Shown here: in pieces, positions 1-9,225 of the stretch
Layout: each line of letters opens with the position of its first letter
How positions within the stretch are numbered: the stretch's first letter is position 1
Assembly: GCA_024743215.1 (NCBI GenBank)
Contig: JANSWZ010000007.1
Coordinates: 169,164-233,163 of the forward strand
From: Alphaproteobacteria bacterium
GTDB lineage: Bacteria; Pseudomonadota; Alphaproteobacteria; Rhizobiales; GCA-2746425
Reading direction: 5' to 3'
DNA: 64,000 nucleotides
Translations under genes and position numbers: made by a program
The notes under the pieces: model-generated
Databases searched by the model: none
Seen by the model: the letters and a program-made list of their open reading frames with translations, nothing else
What the model was told of the DNA's origin: nothing

Positions 1-321
1 ATGCGAATTTGTGACTTCAAACCGCAACCACAGTGCGCCACCGACCGCAGGGACAGGAAAGGATGTGTGACAAAAATCGTTGAGAAACGTTTGACCGGCG
101 ATACCGGCGGTATCAACCAGCCCGGTTTCATCCACAAAGTAAGCGCTGGACAACGGCCTCAATTCGCTCTGGTGCGTGACAGTCAGCGTATTTGCAAATG
201 TATGGGACTGGTCATCACCGGCACAGGTATTGGCCTGGTCAGGTTGAGTAAAACCCGTGGACAGGCTTGCCGGACCCAGCAACCAGAAGACAAGAAATAT
301 TGCGCTCAGCATTAGTCTCAT
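1..321 (-). CDS. Membrane sensor N-terminus, 7TMR-DISM-like (partial)
   Basis: A minus-strand frame opens with ATG at 321 (a second ATG lies at 312) and runs 107 codons without a stop off the left edge. Residues about 4-21 form a hydrophobic signal or anchor (MLSAIFLVFWLLG), followed by a polar, presumably exported region. The last visible stretch, ALWLRFEVTN, resembles the strand pattern of 7TMR-DISM extracellular domain 2, found in membrane sensors fused to histidine kinase or GGDEF outputs. The output part is outside the window, so the function is inferred only to 'sensor'. The overlapping plus-strand frame has no recognisable features. Confidence 0.6.
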   Translation of the reverse strand, partial: MRLMLSAIFLVFWLLGPASLSTGFTQPDQANTCAGDDQSHTFANTLTVTHQSELRPLSSAYFVDETGLVDTAGIAGQTFLNDFCHTSFPVPAVGGALWLRFEVTNSH

Positions 322-515
322 TTAAGCCGCTTATCCGAATTCGTGCGCCGAATATCTGAGTAAAAATTCCTGAAAATCATGTCGCTGATGTGATTGTGCA
401 ATATCTACCCGCCACTCAGAATGCAGCCAGACACCCTTGTCCACCGATACTTCTGATCAGCGTTACTGGCAGCTCAATTTAGAATAGAAATATCGAGTGG
501 AACAAGATGGAAATT

Positions 516-2819
516 TCAGTGAGTGAGTGAGTGTACCAATTGGTTGGATTGACTTAGGCGCTCAGCCATGATGCGAGAAAGATAGGCCTGGAAAGCGGCT
601 GAAAGTGTCGGCTCCGCGCCACTCAGACGCGTCAATTCAGAATGATGGAGCGACCACATTATTGTGCGTGTATCCGCCACCACGGATGCAATGCGCGATC
701 GCATGAGGCAAAAGGATATCTCGCCAACTATCGTACCCGGCCCAAGGGTCCTGAGCCGCTTGAGGTCACCATCGGCGGTTTCCAATTGAACACTGACCTG
801 ACCTTGCTCGATGAAGAACACAGCCTCAGATGGTGCGCCCTGACGTATAAATGTGGCGTGAGGCTCCAGTTCCAGCCTCTCAAGATAGGGTGTCACAATT
901 TCAAAGGCATCTGGATGATTAAACATTCTGGAAAACTGTTCCCTTATGCAGAACTCCCGACACGCTTCCACCCGGTCATTATGCCCCTCCAGAATACGCT
1001 CTTCGCACCACACCAGAGCCTGATCCAATTCATCAAAATGGTGCAATAGCATTTTGCAGTTCAGGCCATTTTCCTGAAATCCGAATGAATGCATGATTGT
1101 GGGACAAAGATTGGTGAGGATTAGGGTTCCACCGGATTTGTGAACCATTTCACGGATTTTCTCAAATCCCAGAACGGCAGAAGAATCCAGCCCGCTGACA
1201 TCGCGGCAGTCCAATATCAGGTTGTGGACTTTAGGTGCGTCACCAGCCTCAAACCGAGCACATACGAATTTGTGCAACCGGTGCACACTGCCAAAGAAAA
1301 CAAACCCCTGCAGCCGCAGTACAAGTGTGTGTTTCCCATGATGAGACAAAAGGCGCCTTGTTTCATCACCATGTTCAAAGCTGCTATGCAGGTTTTCTGC
1401 AGTCATTGCATATTTGATGATTTCCACCCGGCTATACTCGATGACGAAAAAAATAGCCGCTGCAAAGACGCCAACCAATAGCCCCTCAAGCAAACCCACA
1501 CTGGCAATCAGCAGCACAATGAGCAGAACAATCCCGTATTCACGGCGGGACACTTTGGACGTAATCGTCACAAGCCAATCATAAAGCAGAGAGCCACCAA
1601 TCCAGAACAATAATCCCCCAAACAATGGAATGGGAATATAACTCAGCAGAGAGGCACCATAAATCAGGACAACAGCACACGTGACAGCGACACACAGACC
1701 AACGACGCGATAAGGGGCGCCCAGATGGTTTCCCAGCAGGGTCAATCCCAATCCTTGAAAACCAGCCGCGCCGCCACCAAACCCTGCCGTCAGGTTGGCA
1801 GCCCCTGCTGCGCGTAATTCCTGATCCAGATCAACGTCACGCTGTAAAGACAGTCCGATCCCGCTGGACGCAAACAGCACCGATGTTGCAGTCACCGCAA
1901 CCATCGCCAACAATTTGGGTGCCTCACCCCAGATGACCGCCCACTGCACACCCTCGAACGGATGGCCAGTGAAAGGGGTCCAGATTTGCCCATCCTGTGG
2001 CGGCTGAAATACCCACCCCTCATGTTGGAGGGTGGTCAGGGATAATCCCATGATCCAGACAATTGCATGGAACAGACAGAGCGCAACCACAACTGCAACA
2101 GGCAGAACAACAGAGCCACCCATATGCCGTGACAGTCCGCCAACAAGCCAGGCGAAGCCGACTGCCGGAAGCCATTTGGCGATCATTGCAGGCTCCAACA
2201 ATGTGTGAACCGTTCCAAGACTGGGCGTCTCGCCAAGAATAACGGTCATGGCACCAAAAACAATCAACCAGCCCATACCGGCCAGAAAGCCGCCAATCAC
2301 CGGATAGGGAATGAAACGGATCAGCCGCCCAAGCCGCAGAACACCCAGCCCAAACAACGCAAGCCCTGTAAGCGACGTTGCCAGCCCAACCATGACAATG
2401 ATGGTTGCAACAATATCACGCTCTCCGTGCACTCCGCTCATGGTCGCATATATTGAGCTTGCAACAACTGCGAGCGTCACCATGGTGATTTCCTGCGAGA
2501 GAGACACCATTCCGGGATAAGAACTGGAAAGCGCGATAACAGTGCTGAGAATGATCGTCCCAATCAGACACATGCCGATGCCAACGGAAATATGACTGCT
2601 CAGTTCAGCGGAAAACAACAAGGCTGCAGCCGAAATGGAAAACAGCGCTGCCAACAACCCACAAATGATACCAGCTACCACAACCGTCAATATTCGTCGT
2701 GCCCGGTCTCGGGCAGATGGCTGCGAACCAGCAATGGGCAATAGTTTTGTTGGCGCTGTGACGCCGGTAAAACCTGCACCCTCTGTTGCGCTGTCATAGC
2801 TACGAACGAGATTGTCCAT
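516..2819 (-). CDS. SulP-family anion transporter with STAS and cyclic-nucleotide-binding domains
   Basis: A 767-residue inner-membrane protein. About residues 45-440 are the hydrophobic SulP/SLC26 transport core. A STAS domain follows (about 470-585, with LILDCRDVSGLDSSAVLGF, the usual strand-helix motif). The C-terminal 150 residues are a Crp-like cyclic-nucleotide-binding fold containing GEISFCLMRSRIAS, the phosphate-binding cassette. The ATG at 2819 is chosen because AAGG lies about 10 bases upstream; a longer in-frame extension to 3068 has no ribosome site and unnatural composition. SulP proteins move sulfate, bicarbonate or other anions; the substrate cannot be read from sequence. The cNMP domain suggests control by a nucleotide ligand. 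It is divergent from the sulfatase-containing cluster, so sulfate is one possibility. Confidence 0.85.
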   Translation of the reverse strand: MDNLVRSYDSATEGAGFTGVTAPTKLLPIAGSQPSARDRARRILTVVVAGIICGLLAALFSISAAALLFSAELSSHISVGIGMCLIGTIILSTVIALSSSYPGMVSLSQEITMVTLAVVASSIYATMSGVHGERDIVATIIVMVGLATSLTGLALFGLGVLRLGRLIRFIPYPVIGGFLAGMGWLIVFGAMTVILGETPSLGTVHTLLEPAMIAKWLPAVGFAWLVGGLSRHMGGSVVLPVAVVVALCLFHAIVWIMGLSLTTLQHEGWVFQPPQDGQIWTPFTGHPFEGVQWAVIWGEAPKLLAMVAVTATSVLFASSGIGLSLQRDVDLDQELRAAGAANLTAGFGGGAAGFQGLGLTLLGNHLGAPYRVVGLCVAVTCAVVLIYGASLLSYIPIPLFGGLLFWIGGSLLYDWLVTITSKVSRREYGIVLLIVLLIASVGLLEGLLVGVFAAAIFFVIEYSRVEIIKYAMTAENLHSSFEHGDETRRLLSHHGKHTLVLRLQGFVFFGSVHRLHKFVCARFEAGDAPKVHNLILDCRDVSGLDSSAVLGFEKIREMVHKSGGTLILTNLCPTIMHSFGFQENGLNCKMLLHHFDELDQALVWCEERILEGHNDRVEACREFCIREQFSRMFNHPDAFEIVTPYLERLELEPHATFIRQGAPSEAVFFIEQGQVSVQLETADGDLKRLRTLGPGTIVGEISFCLMRSRIASVVADTRTIMWSLHHSELTRLSGAEPTLSAAFQAYLSRIMAERLSQSNQLVHSLTH

Positions 2820-3310
2820 TGTTGATGAACCTTGCCTAGAGTTCGTATCCCAAACTCTCAAACGATTTAGTCGAAGAGCCGTTGCAGGTTTTGTTCCCAA
2901 ACTGAACAGGCGCCAGAGTGATTGGCCGATACGCGGGCATCTTTGTCCGAAATGAAGGGGTGCCAGCGCTTCCCGCACAATCGGCAGCAGGCATTGCCAT
3001 GCCCCGACGCATGGCCGCGCCAAGCATGCCTCAAGGCACCAGAACGGCTGAATTGAAGTGGCTCCCAAACAGCATCATAAGAATTAGTTATTGTCGGAGA
3101 GCGACAAAATATTGGACGGGATTGAAAAAGTCAGGCCCCTTAAGGACCATAAGGTCAGTTCCAAATGAACCACGAGCCTGGGGAGGCTTCCGTTACGCAA
3201 TGGACCGCATTTTCCAATCGAAACGCGGATCATCGATACTGAACCACCAAATAATCCGACCAGCGGTCCACCAATTGGCACACCGCGCTTGCAGTTTTGA
3301 AAGGCATATC
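2820..3310. other. Divergent intergenic region, sulP / hydrolase cluster
   Basis: About 490 bases separate the sulP start from the oxocamphor-hydrolase-like gene. Open frames cross it on both strands, including N-terminal extensions of both flanking genes, but none has a ribosome site or a recognisable domain. I see no clear promoter, operator or terminator. It presumably holds the two divergent promoters. Confidence 0.5.
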
Positions 3311-4162
3311 ATGGCGATTAACTCATACTATCCCGTTCCCAAGCTCGAAGAATACGCGGAACGGTTCAAGGACTTCTTCAAATTCAAGCGCGAAAACGGC
3401 ATTCTTGAAGTCCGCATGCACACCAATGACGGACCGGTCAAATGGAGCTATCAGTTTCACCATGCTCTGGCCGAATTATGGACGGTGATTGGCCACGACA
3501 AGGAAAACGAAGTTCTGATCCTGACGGGAACCGACCCATACTGGATCAATGAATGGGACACCGCCTCCTTTGCCGAAGTGGAGCAGTCCCCCGATGATGA
3601 CCAACGCTACGACGTGCAGATTTCCGACACACTGAAAATTGTTGAGAATTTTGTCAACGACATTGAGATCCCCACCATTGCCGCCATCAATGGCAAGGGC
3701 ATTCATTGGGAAATGTGCATGATGAGTGACATCACCATCTGCACCCCTGATTTCATTTTGAAGGATGATCACTTCGGCATGGATTCAGGCCATGTGCCGG
3801 GCGATGGCATGGGCATGTGTCTTCAGGAAATCCTCGGCATCAAGCGCGGCAACTACATGATGCTGACCTGTGATTCCATGGACGCAAAAACCTGTCTGGA
3901 CATGGGCATTGTCAATGAAGTCGTCGAGCGCGACGCCATTGTGGATCGCGCCTGGGAACTGGCGCGTGACATCATGAAGAAAAGCCGGTCGTGCCGCCGC
4001 CTCACCCATTACATCTGCGTCCGCCCCTGGAAAGCCCTCATCGAACGGGATTTCCGCATTCATGTCCTGTCTGAAATGTACTCCTTCAACATGTCCAACT
4101 CGGCTCATGATTTTGAATACATCCAGTATGATGAAGACGGAAACCAGAAGACACCTGAATAG
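3311..4162 (+). CDS. Crotonase-fold hydrolase, 6-oxocamphor-hydrolase-like
   Basis: A 283-residue crotonase-superfamily protein. Compared from memory with Rhodococcus 6-oxocamphor hydrolase, the key residues have equivalents: Trp45 (GPVKWSYQ), His132 (NGKGIHWEM), His154 (KDDHFGM), Asp165 (HVPGDGMG) and a C-terminal Glu near residue 253. That enzyme splits a beta-diketone by a retro-Claisen reaction without CoA, so C-C bond hydrolysis is more likely than enoyl-CoA hydration. Start at 3311 chosen for AAAGG seven bases upstream; the frame extends to 2918 without support. It is the first gene of a plus-strand run with a sulfatase, a TTT transporter and an FAH-family hydrolase. The real substrate is unknown. 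Confidence 0.8.
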   Translation: MAINSYYPVPKLEEYAERFKDFFKFKRENGILEVRMHTNDGPVKWSYQFHHALAELWTVIGHDKENEVLILTGTDPYWINEWDTASFAEVEQSPDDDQRYDVQISDTLKIVENFVNDIEIPTIAAINGKGIHWEMCMMSDITICTPDFILKDDHFGMDSGHVPGDGMGMCLQEILGIKRGNYMMLTCDSMDAKTCLDMGIVNEVVERDAIVDRAWELARDIMKKSRSCRRLTHYICVRPWKALIERDFRIHVLSEMYSFNMSNSAHDFEYIQYDEDGNQKTPE

Positions 4163-4195
4163 CTCTCCAAGTCACAATGGACCATAATTCACACA

Positions 4196-5821
4196 ATGAC
4201 TGACCGCCCCAGACCGGATCGACCAAACTTTCTGTTCATCACCACAGATCAGCAACGCGCTGATCATCTGGGGTGTTATGGAAACGACATCGTCCAGACG
4301 CCAGCCATCGACGGGCTGGCGGCCAAAGGCGTTCAGTTTGAAAATTTCTATGTGGCCTGTCCCATCTGCATGCCGAACCGGGTCGCCATTCTCACAGGGC
4401 GCATGCCAAGTGTGAATGGCACCCGCCACAATGGCATTCCCCTGCCACTGGATGCCGTCACATTCGTCGATATTTTGCGGGCCGGTGGCTATCACACAGG
4501 GTTGGTGGGAAAATCCCACGCGCAAAACATCACTGGACACCCGGTTGAAAACCGCGACATCTTCCCACGTAATGCAAAGGGCACACCGCCCCCACCGCAT
4601 CTGGCAGATGTGTTTTCGACACCCCGCACCGGGCCAGCCTATGAAGCCGAGTTGATGCCATTATGGCATCAGGACCCGGATCGGGCCGACCCGCCCTTAC
4701 CCTATTACGGCTATGATTTTGTCCGCTTTGCCAATGGGCATGCAGACCATGTGCAAGGTCACTACACCAAATGGCTGGCTGAAAGGTCAGACGATCCCGA
4801 CGGCCTGCGCGGTCCGAACAATGCCTTGCCCGCACCTGACCTTGTCGCGCCGCAGGCCTGGCGCACGGCCATGCCAGAAGACCTGCACCCAACGAGCTAC
4901 ATTGCTGAAACAACGCGCTTCTTTATCGACCAGCATCTTGAAGACCGCCCGGAAGATCCGTTTTTTGTGCATTGTTCCTTCACCGATCCGCATCACCCTT
5001 TCACACCGCCCGGCCGCTTTTTCGATATGTACAACGCTGACGCCATGCCTTTGCCAGCATCCTTTGACTGCATCGATCCGCATGAACCACCCATGCTCAA
5101 AAAGCTGCGCGAACGGCACGTCGATGGCTCGGCTCAGATGAATGGTCCAACGCCATTTTGTGTTGATGCAAAGCAGACACAACAGATACTGGCCCTGACC
5201 TATGGCATGATCTCAATGGTCGATGAAGCTGTGGCCGGATTGCTGAAACACCTTGAAGAGCAAGGCATACTCGACAATACGGTCGTGATCTTCACTTCAG
5301 ACCATGGCGACTTCATGGGAGACCATGGCCTCATGCTGAAACACGGTTTGCATTATGAAGGCGTGCTGCGTGTGCCATTCATTTGGTCGGACCCCACATT
5401 GCCCAGCCCGGCAACAACTCACACACCCGGCAGTTCGATAGATATCAGTGCCACCATTCTTGCACGCGCCGGACTTGCACCCAACAATGGCAATCAGGGT
5501 CTGGATCTTATTGGTCAGGCCTTACGGGACGAACCATCTCCGCGTGAAGGCATCCTGATTGAGGAAGATGAGCTTGGGGCACATCTTGGAACCGAGCAGG
5601 GCTTGCGAACGCGAACATTCATCATGGAAGGCTGGCGCCTGACCCTGTGGCAAGGCATGACAGATGGGCAATTGTTCAACCGCAGCACCGACCCGCATGA
5701 GCTGAAAAACCTTTGGTTTGACGCCCAATGTGCTGCCAAAAAGCACGAAATGATGGAGGCCATGTTGCGCGAGATGATCCGACTTGAGGATACTGGTCCC
5801 TATGCAACACACCTTGCTTAG
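4196..5821 (+). CDS. Type I sulfatase family hydrolase
   Basis: A 541-residue alkaline-phosphatase-superfamily sulfatase. Near the N-terminus FLFITTDQQRADHLG supplies a metal-binding Asp. Cys58-Met-Pro-Asn-Arg62 fits CxPxR, where the Cys is converted to formylglycine. Downstream FTSDHGDFMGDHG supplies further Asp and His metal ligands. It would cleave a sulfate ester or related phosphonate ester; choline-sulfatase and phosphonate monoester hydrolase relatives have similar lengths. There is no signal peptide, so it acts in the cytoplasm on an imported substrate, consistent with the TTT transporter downstream. It starts 33 bases after the preceding gene; its ribosome site is weak. The FGly-generating enzyme is not in the window. 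Confidence 0.88.
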   Translation: MTDRPRPDRPNFLFITTDQQRADHLGCYGNDIVQTPAIDGLAAKGVQFENFYVACPICMPNRVAILTGRMPSVNGTRHNGIPLPLDAVTFVDILRAGGYHTGLVGKSHAQNITGHPVENRDIFPRNAKGTPPPPHLADVFSTPRTGPAYEAELMPLWHQDPDRADPPLPYYGYDFVRFANGHADHVQGHYTKWLAERSDDPDGLRGPNNALPAPDLVAPQAWRTAMPEDLHPTSYIAETTRFFIDQHLEDRPEDPFFVHCSFTDPHHPFTPPGRFFDMYNADAMPLPASFDCIDPHEPPMLKKLRERHVDGSAQMNGPTPFCVDAKQTQQILALTYGMISMVDEAVAGLLKHLEEQGILDNTVVIFTSDHGDFMGDHGLMLKHGLHYEGVLRVPFIWSDPTLPSPATTHTPGSSIDISATILARAGLAPNNGNQGLDLIGQALRDEPSPREGILIEEDELGAHLGTEQGLRTRTFIMEGWRLTLWQGMTDGQLFNRSTDPHELKNLWFDAQCAAKKHEMMEAMLREMIRLEDTGPYATHLA

Positions 5822-5987
5822 CTGGGCACCAAGTGGCCGTGAATGCCTTACCAGATGCTGTAACCTATCCAACCGGGATATGGCGACATAATCAAATGTT
5901 ATGCTAATCGCGCAAACCCGTATTGGACCGCGCCCAAATTCTGGAAGACATTACGTTCAATGAAAATAGAAGCTTTGGGAGGAACCA

Positions 5988-7019
5988 ATGAGTATTTTTT
6001 CTTTGACACGTCGGGTAATTCTGTCTGGCGCAGCTGCGGCCATTGCATCGATCGGTCTGTCCGGTACAGCATTTGCCGAAGACCATATCAGTTTTGAAGG
6101 TGAAACTGTTACAATCGTCAGCTTTGGCGCTCCGGGCTCACCTCCCGATGTCTGGTATCGTTCCCTTGCGCCTTATCTGAAAAGACATCTGCCCGGAAAT
6201 CCGGATATTGATTTCATCAACAAGCCTGGCGCTGGCTCTATGATATCTGCCAATTACACCGCGCAAGCTGTCAAGCCGGACGGGTTTACAGTTGGAACGT
6301 TCAATGCAATCGCGATGACGAAGGCTGCCAAAGGCGACCCAAGCGCAAAATTCAATTTGCGTGAAATGCAAATTCTGGGTGCCAACCAGTTGACCCGTGT
6401 AATCCCGGTGAAACTCGATGGCGTTTCAAACATCGACGAACTGATAGCACGTGAGGGTGAACTCATCATCGGTATGGAATCTGATGCCACACCTTACTTC
6501 TCCAGTTTCTTCAAACTGGCGGGCATTGATGGTCGCATCATTTCATCCTATCAGCGCTTCCCGGACACGCTTCAGGCTTTCCGCTCTGGCGAAGTCGACG
6601 CCATGCCCATGTCCAACATCGAATGGCTGACATTTGGTCCTGATCTGTCTCAGAACGGTGTCGAAGCCATCTGGCAGTTCGGATACATCAAGGATGGTGA
6701 AGTTACCGCCGTCGAAAAACCCGACGTGCCAACGGGTCATGACGTCATTCGACGCATCAACCCCGATGCGGTCGGAGGAGACGACTGGAACGAGATGCTT
6801 GTGGCGGTTGCCGGGCAATCCGTGTCCAACGAAATCTGGGCACCAGCAGGAACTCCCCCTGAATATGCCGCTGTCTGGGCGCAAGCCTTCTTTGACGCCG
6901 TCAACGATCCGGAATTCCAGGCTGAACATGAGAAAGCCTATGGCATTCCGGCAAGCTGGACTGATGCTGCAACGGCCCGCGCCATTGTGGACAGCGTACT
7001 CGAAGTATATGGCAACTGA
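5988..7019 (+). CDS. tctC: TTT transporter substrate-binding protein, first copy
   Basis: A 343-residue TctC/Bug-family periplasmic binding protein. A signal peptide covers about residues 1-30 (LTRRVILSGAAAAIASIG, cleavage near AFA-ED). The mature part has the TctC pattern VTIVSFGAPGSPPDVWYRSL and NKPGAGSMISANYTA, the loops that grip a carboxylated ligand. GGAGG lies seven bases before the ATG. It is followed by a strong hairpin and then tctA and tctB, so it delivers substrate to that permease. Bug proteins bind dicarboxylates, tricarboxylates, aromatic acids or amides; the ligand here is not predictable. Confidence 0.92.
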   Translation: MSIFSLTRRVILSGAAAAIASIGLSGTAFAEDHISFEGETVTIVSFGAPGSPPDVWYRSLAPYLKRHLPGNPDIDFINKPGAGSMISANYTAQAVKPDGFTVGTFNAIAMTKAAKGDPSAKFNLREMQILGANQLTRVIPVKLDGVSNIDELIAREGELIIGMESDATPYFSSFFKLAGIDGRIISSYQRFPDTLQAFRSGEVDAMPMSNIEWLTFGPDLSQNGVEAIWQFGYIKDGEVTAVEKPDVPTGHDVIRRINPDAVGGDDWNEMLVAVAGQSVSNEIWAPAGTPPEYAAVWAQAFFDAVNDPEFQAEHEKAYGIPASWTDAATARAIVDSVLEVYGN

Positions 7020-7028
7020 TACCAGACT

Positions 7029-7097
7029 GGCCGGAATTTGAGGCAACTCAAGGTCTGAACCCAATTCGGAGATTGGGTTCAGACCTAAATTCCGGCC
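7029..7097 (+). other. Two-part hairpin between tctC and tctA
   Basis: An inner perfect 15-bp stem (AGGTCTGAACCCAAT, 7051-7065, with its complement at 7072-7086, loop of 6) is framed by an outer 11-bp inverted repeat GGCCGGAATTT (7029-7039) and AAATTCCGGCC (7087-7097). No U-run follows, so it is more likely an mRNA-protecting or partially attenuating structure than a full terminator. It would allow more binding protein than permease to be made. Confidence 0.75.
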
Positions 7098-7145
7098 ATT
7101 CGCATTGGTCAACCACATTGGTCAGTCTTACGGGGAGGACGTATC

Positions 7146-8690
7146 ATGGATGAAATGACGATCATTTTTTCGGCATTCTTGAATGGCATGGGTATTGTAT
7201 TCACAGTGCCCGTGTTTTCCGCAATGATGATCGGCATCGTGGCAGGCATGATTGTCGGATTGATCCCCGGCCTTGGTGGCCTGGTTGCACACATTTTGCT
7301 GATACCGTTTGCCCTCCAATTGGGCGACCCGCTGGCCGCCATTGCAATGTTGTTGGGTGTCTATGCGGTCACATCGCAAACCGACTCCATTCCCGCGGTC
7401 ATGCTGGGCGTTCCGGGTACCGCCGCAGCGCTTGCCACATCGCTCGATGGCTATCCCATGGCGAAACGCGGTGAAGCCGGACGGGCACTGTCCGCCTCAT
7501 ATTTCGCCAGTATTTTCGGCACGCTCGTGGCAACCGTGATTTTCATTCTGTTCCTGCCATTGCTGCGAGCACTGGTAACAAAATTCTCTTCTCCTGAATT
7601 CTTCATGATGGTTGTGCTGGGCCTTGTCATGGCAGCAAGCCTGTCCGGGCGCTCACAAGCACGCGGCCTGTTGATGGCGGGTCTTGGCCTGATCCTGTCC
7701 ACTGTCGGGCAGGCACCCGGTACAGGCGATCCCCGCTTCATCGGGCCTTTTCTTTATCTATGGGAAGGCGTGCCGATTATTCCGGTTCTTCTCGGCCTGT
7801 TCGGTGTGCCGGAAATCATTGATCTGGCAGCCCGTAACAGAAGCATTGCAACCTCGGCACCTGTTAAAAAAGTGTCCGGTCTCTGGTTAGGCATGGTGGA
7901 CTGTGTGAAAGACTGGTGGCTGATCTTGCGCTGCTCGGTCATCGGCGTTGTAACCGGCTTTATTCCAGGCCTTGGCGGCACTGTGGCCGAATGGATGTGC
8001 TACGCCAACGCGGTCGCGTCCGACAAGGACAAGGACTCATTCGGCAAGGGCAATGTACGGGGCATCATCGCACCGGAAACCGGAACAGCTGCCCATCTGC
8101 CCGGGGCCGTCATTCCGACCGTTGCCTTTGGTGTACCGGGCAATCCACCTATGGCGGTTCTGCTGGGTGTTTTCGTTATTCTGGGCGTACGTCCCGGCCA
8201 GGAAATGCTGACTTACAAGCTCGATGAAACCTTCATGATGGTCAACGTCATCACGGTCGGCAACATTATTGCAGCAGCCCTTTGTCTGGTCTTCCAGAAA
8301 TACCTCGTTAAACTATGCTATGTCCGCGCCAGCCTGATGGTGCCATTCATACTGGCCGCCATGGTGATCGGAGCCGGTTTCTCACGCCTCTCCCTTGGAG
8401 ACATCGCGTTTTTCGCCGGTGCAGGCATTGCAGGTTATGTCTTCAAGCATCTGGACTGGCCGCGTGTGCCATTGGTTATGGGCCTGATTCTGGGCGGCAT
8501 TGCAGAACCCTATTTCTTCGCCTCTATCGACCGCTACGGCATCAGCTGGCTCTATGCCCGCCCCATCGTATTGGTGCTGGAAGTCATGATCATCTTCATG
8601 TTGTTCTCCACTCCGATCAAGGCGTTTGCTGCGCGGTTGTGGAAATCTGGTGTCAGATCGGAAGGGTCAAAACATGGCGATAACACCTGA
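7146..8690 (+). CDS. tctA: TTT transporter large membrane subunit, first copy
   Basis: A 514-residue, roughly 12-helix TctA protein. It carries the two family signatures near GLIPGLGGLVAHI (about residue 40) and GFIPGLGGTVAEW (about residue 275), which mark the two homologous halves, and the DGYPMAKRGEAGRALSAS segment. It forms the Na+- or H+-coupled carboxylate permease together with TctB, fed by TctC. GGGGAGG lies just upstream of the ATG. Its 3' end overlaps tctB by 17 bases. Confidence 0.93.
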   Translation: MDEMTIIFSAFLNGMGIVFTVPVFSAMMIGIVAGMIVGLIPGLGGLVAHILLIPFALQLGDPLAAIAMLLGVYAVTSQTDSIPAVMLGVPGTAAALATSLDGYPMAKRGEAGRALSASYFASIFGTLVATVIFILFLPLLRALVTKFSSPEFFMMVVLGLVMAASLSGRSQARGLLMAGLGLILSTVGQAPGTGDPRFIGPFLYLWEGVPIIPVLLGLFGVPEIIDLAARNRSIATSAPVKKVSGLWLGMVDCVKDWWLILRCSVIGVVTGFIPGLGGTVAEWMCYANAVASDKDKDSFGKGNVRGIIAPETGTAAHLPGAVIPTVAFGVPGNPPMAVLLGVFVILGVRPGQEMLTYKLDETFMMVNVITVGNIIAAALCLVFQKYLVKLCYVRASLMVPFILAAMVIGAGFSRLSLGDIAFFAGAGIAGYVFKHLDWPRVPLVMGLILGGIAEPYFFASIDRYGISWLYARPIVLVLEVMIIFMLFSTPIKAFAARLWKSGVRSEGSKHGDNT

Positions 8691-9222
8691 AAATAATCTT
8701 CAACCGGTAGACCGCAATCAAAGCATAGCTTTTGGCCGTCGTGTGGACTGGATTGTTTCGATGATCATTCTGATCATCGGAATTGCCTTCATCATCATGC
8801 TGCAATCCCTGCCCGGTCGAGCCACCATCTTTCCCTGGTTCATTACCATCAGCATCGTGTTCATTACCGCGACCTATGTGTACGGAAAATACCGCAACAA
8901 GGCCGTCTGGGACGAGCTTTATGACCCAGATACCAAGGACGGCGATGAGATGGCCGATACGGGTCCCGCCTTCGTATTGGCCCATCGCCGTGGTGTGTTG
9001 ATCTCATTGGGCAGTTTTCTGCTGGTGGTTGCCATGACCATGGTTTTGGGCCCTGAATACGCAGTTCCCCTGTTTGTGTTTGGTTCGCTCCTTGCGCGTA
9101 AGGAAAACTGGATACTGGCCGTGCTCTCCGGCATTGGTTTATGGGTCATCATTCATTTTGTGTTTGGCGACATGATGCGCATCAATGTGCCTGTCGGGTT
9201 TTTGTTTGGCGGGTTTAATTAG
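8674..9222 (+). CDS. tctB: TTT transporter small membrane subunit, first copy
   Basis: A 182-residue TctB protein with four to five predicted membrane segments (about 27-47, 52-70, 105-125, 130-165). ATG at 8674 is chosen because GAAGGG precedes it and the protein then begins MAITPENN before the first helix; the frame is open to 8626 inside tctA. TctB is the poorly conserved small subunit of TTT systems. The usual order is tctCBA; here it is C-A-B. Confidence 0.85.
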   Translation: MAITPENNLQPVDRNQSIAFGRRVDWIVSMIILIIGIAFIIMLQSLPGRATIFPWFITISIVFITATYVYGKYRNKAVWDELYDPDTKDGDEMADTGPAFVLAHRRGVLISLGSFLLVVAMTMVLGPEYAVPLFVFGSLLARKENWILAVLSGIGLWVIIHFVFGDMMRINVPVGFLFGGFN

Positions 9223-9225
9223 AGC

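Noticed and set aside
1..315. Plus-strand 104-residue frame at the left edge
   Set aside because: The opposite strand encodes a signal peptide and a DISM-like domain in a continuous frame; the plus-strand frame has no ribosome site or domain.
2820..3068. N-terminal extension of the SulP protein
   Set aside because: No ribosome site at the distal start and low-complexity unnatural sequence; AAGG before ATG 2819 fits better.
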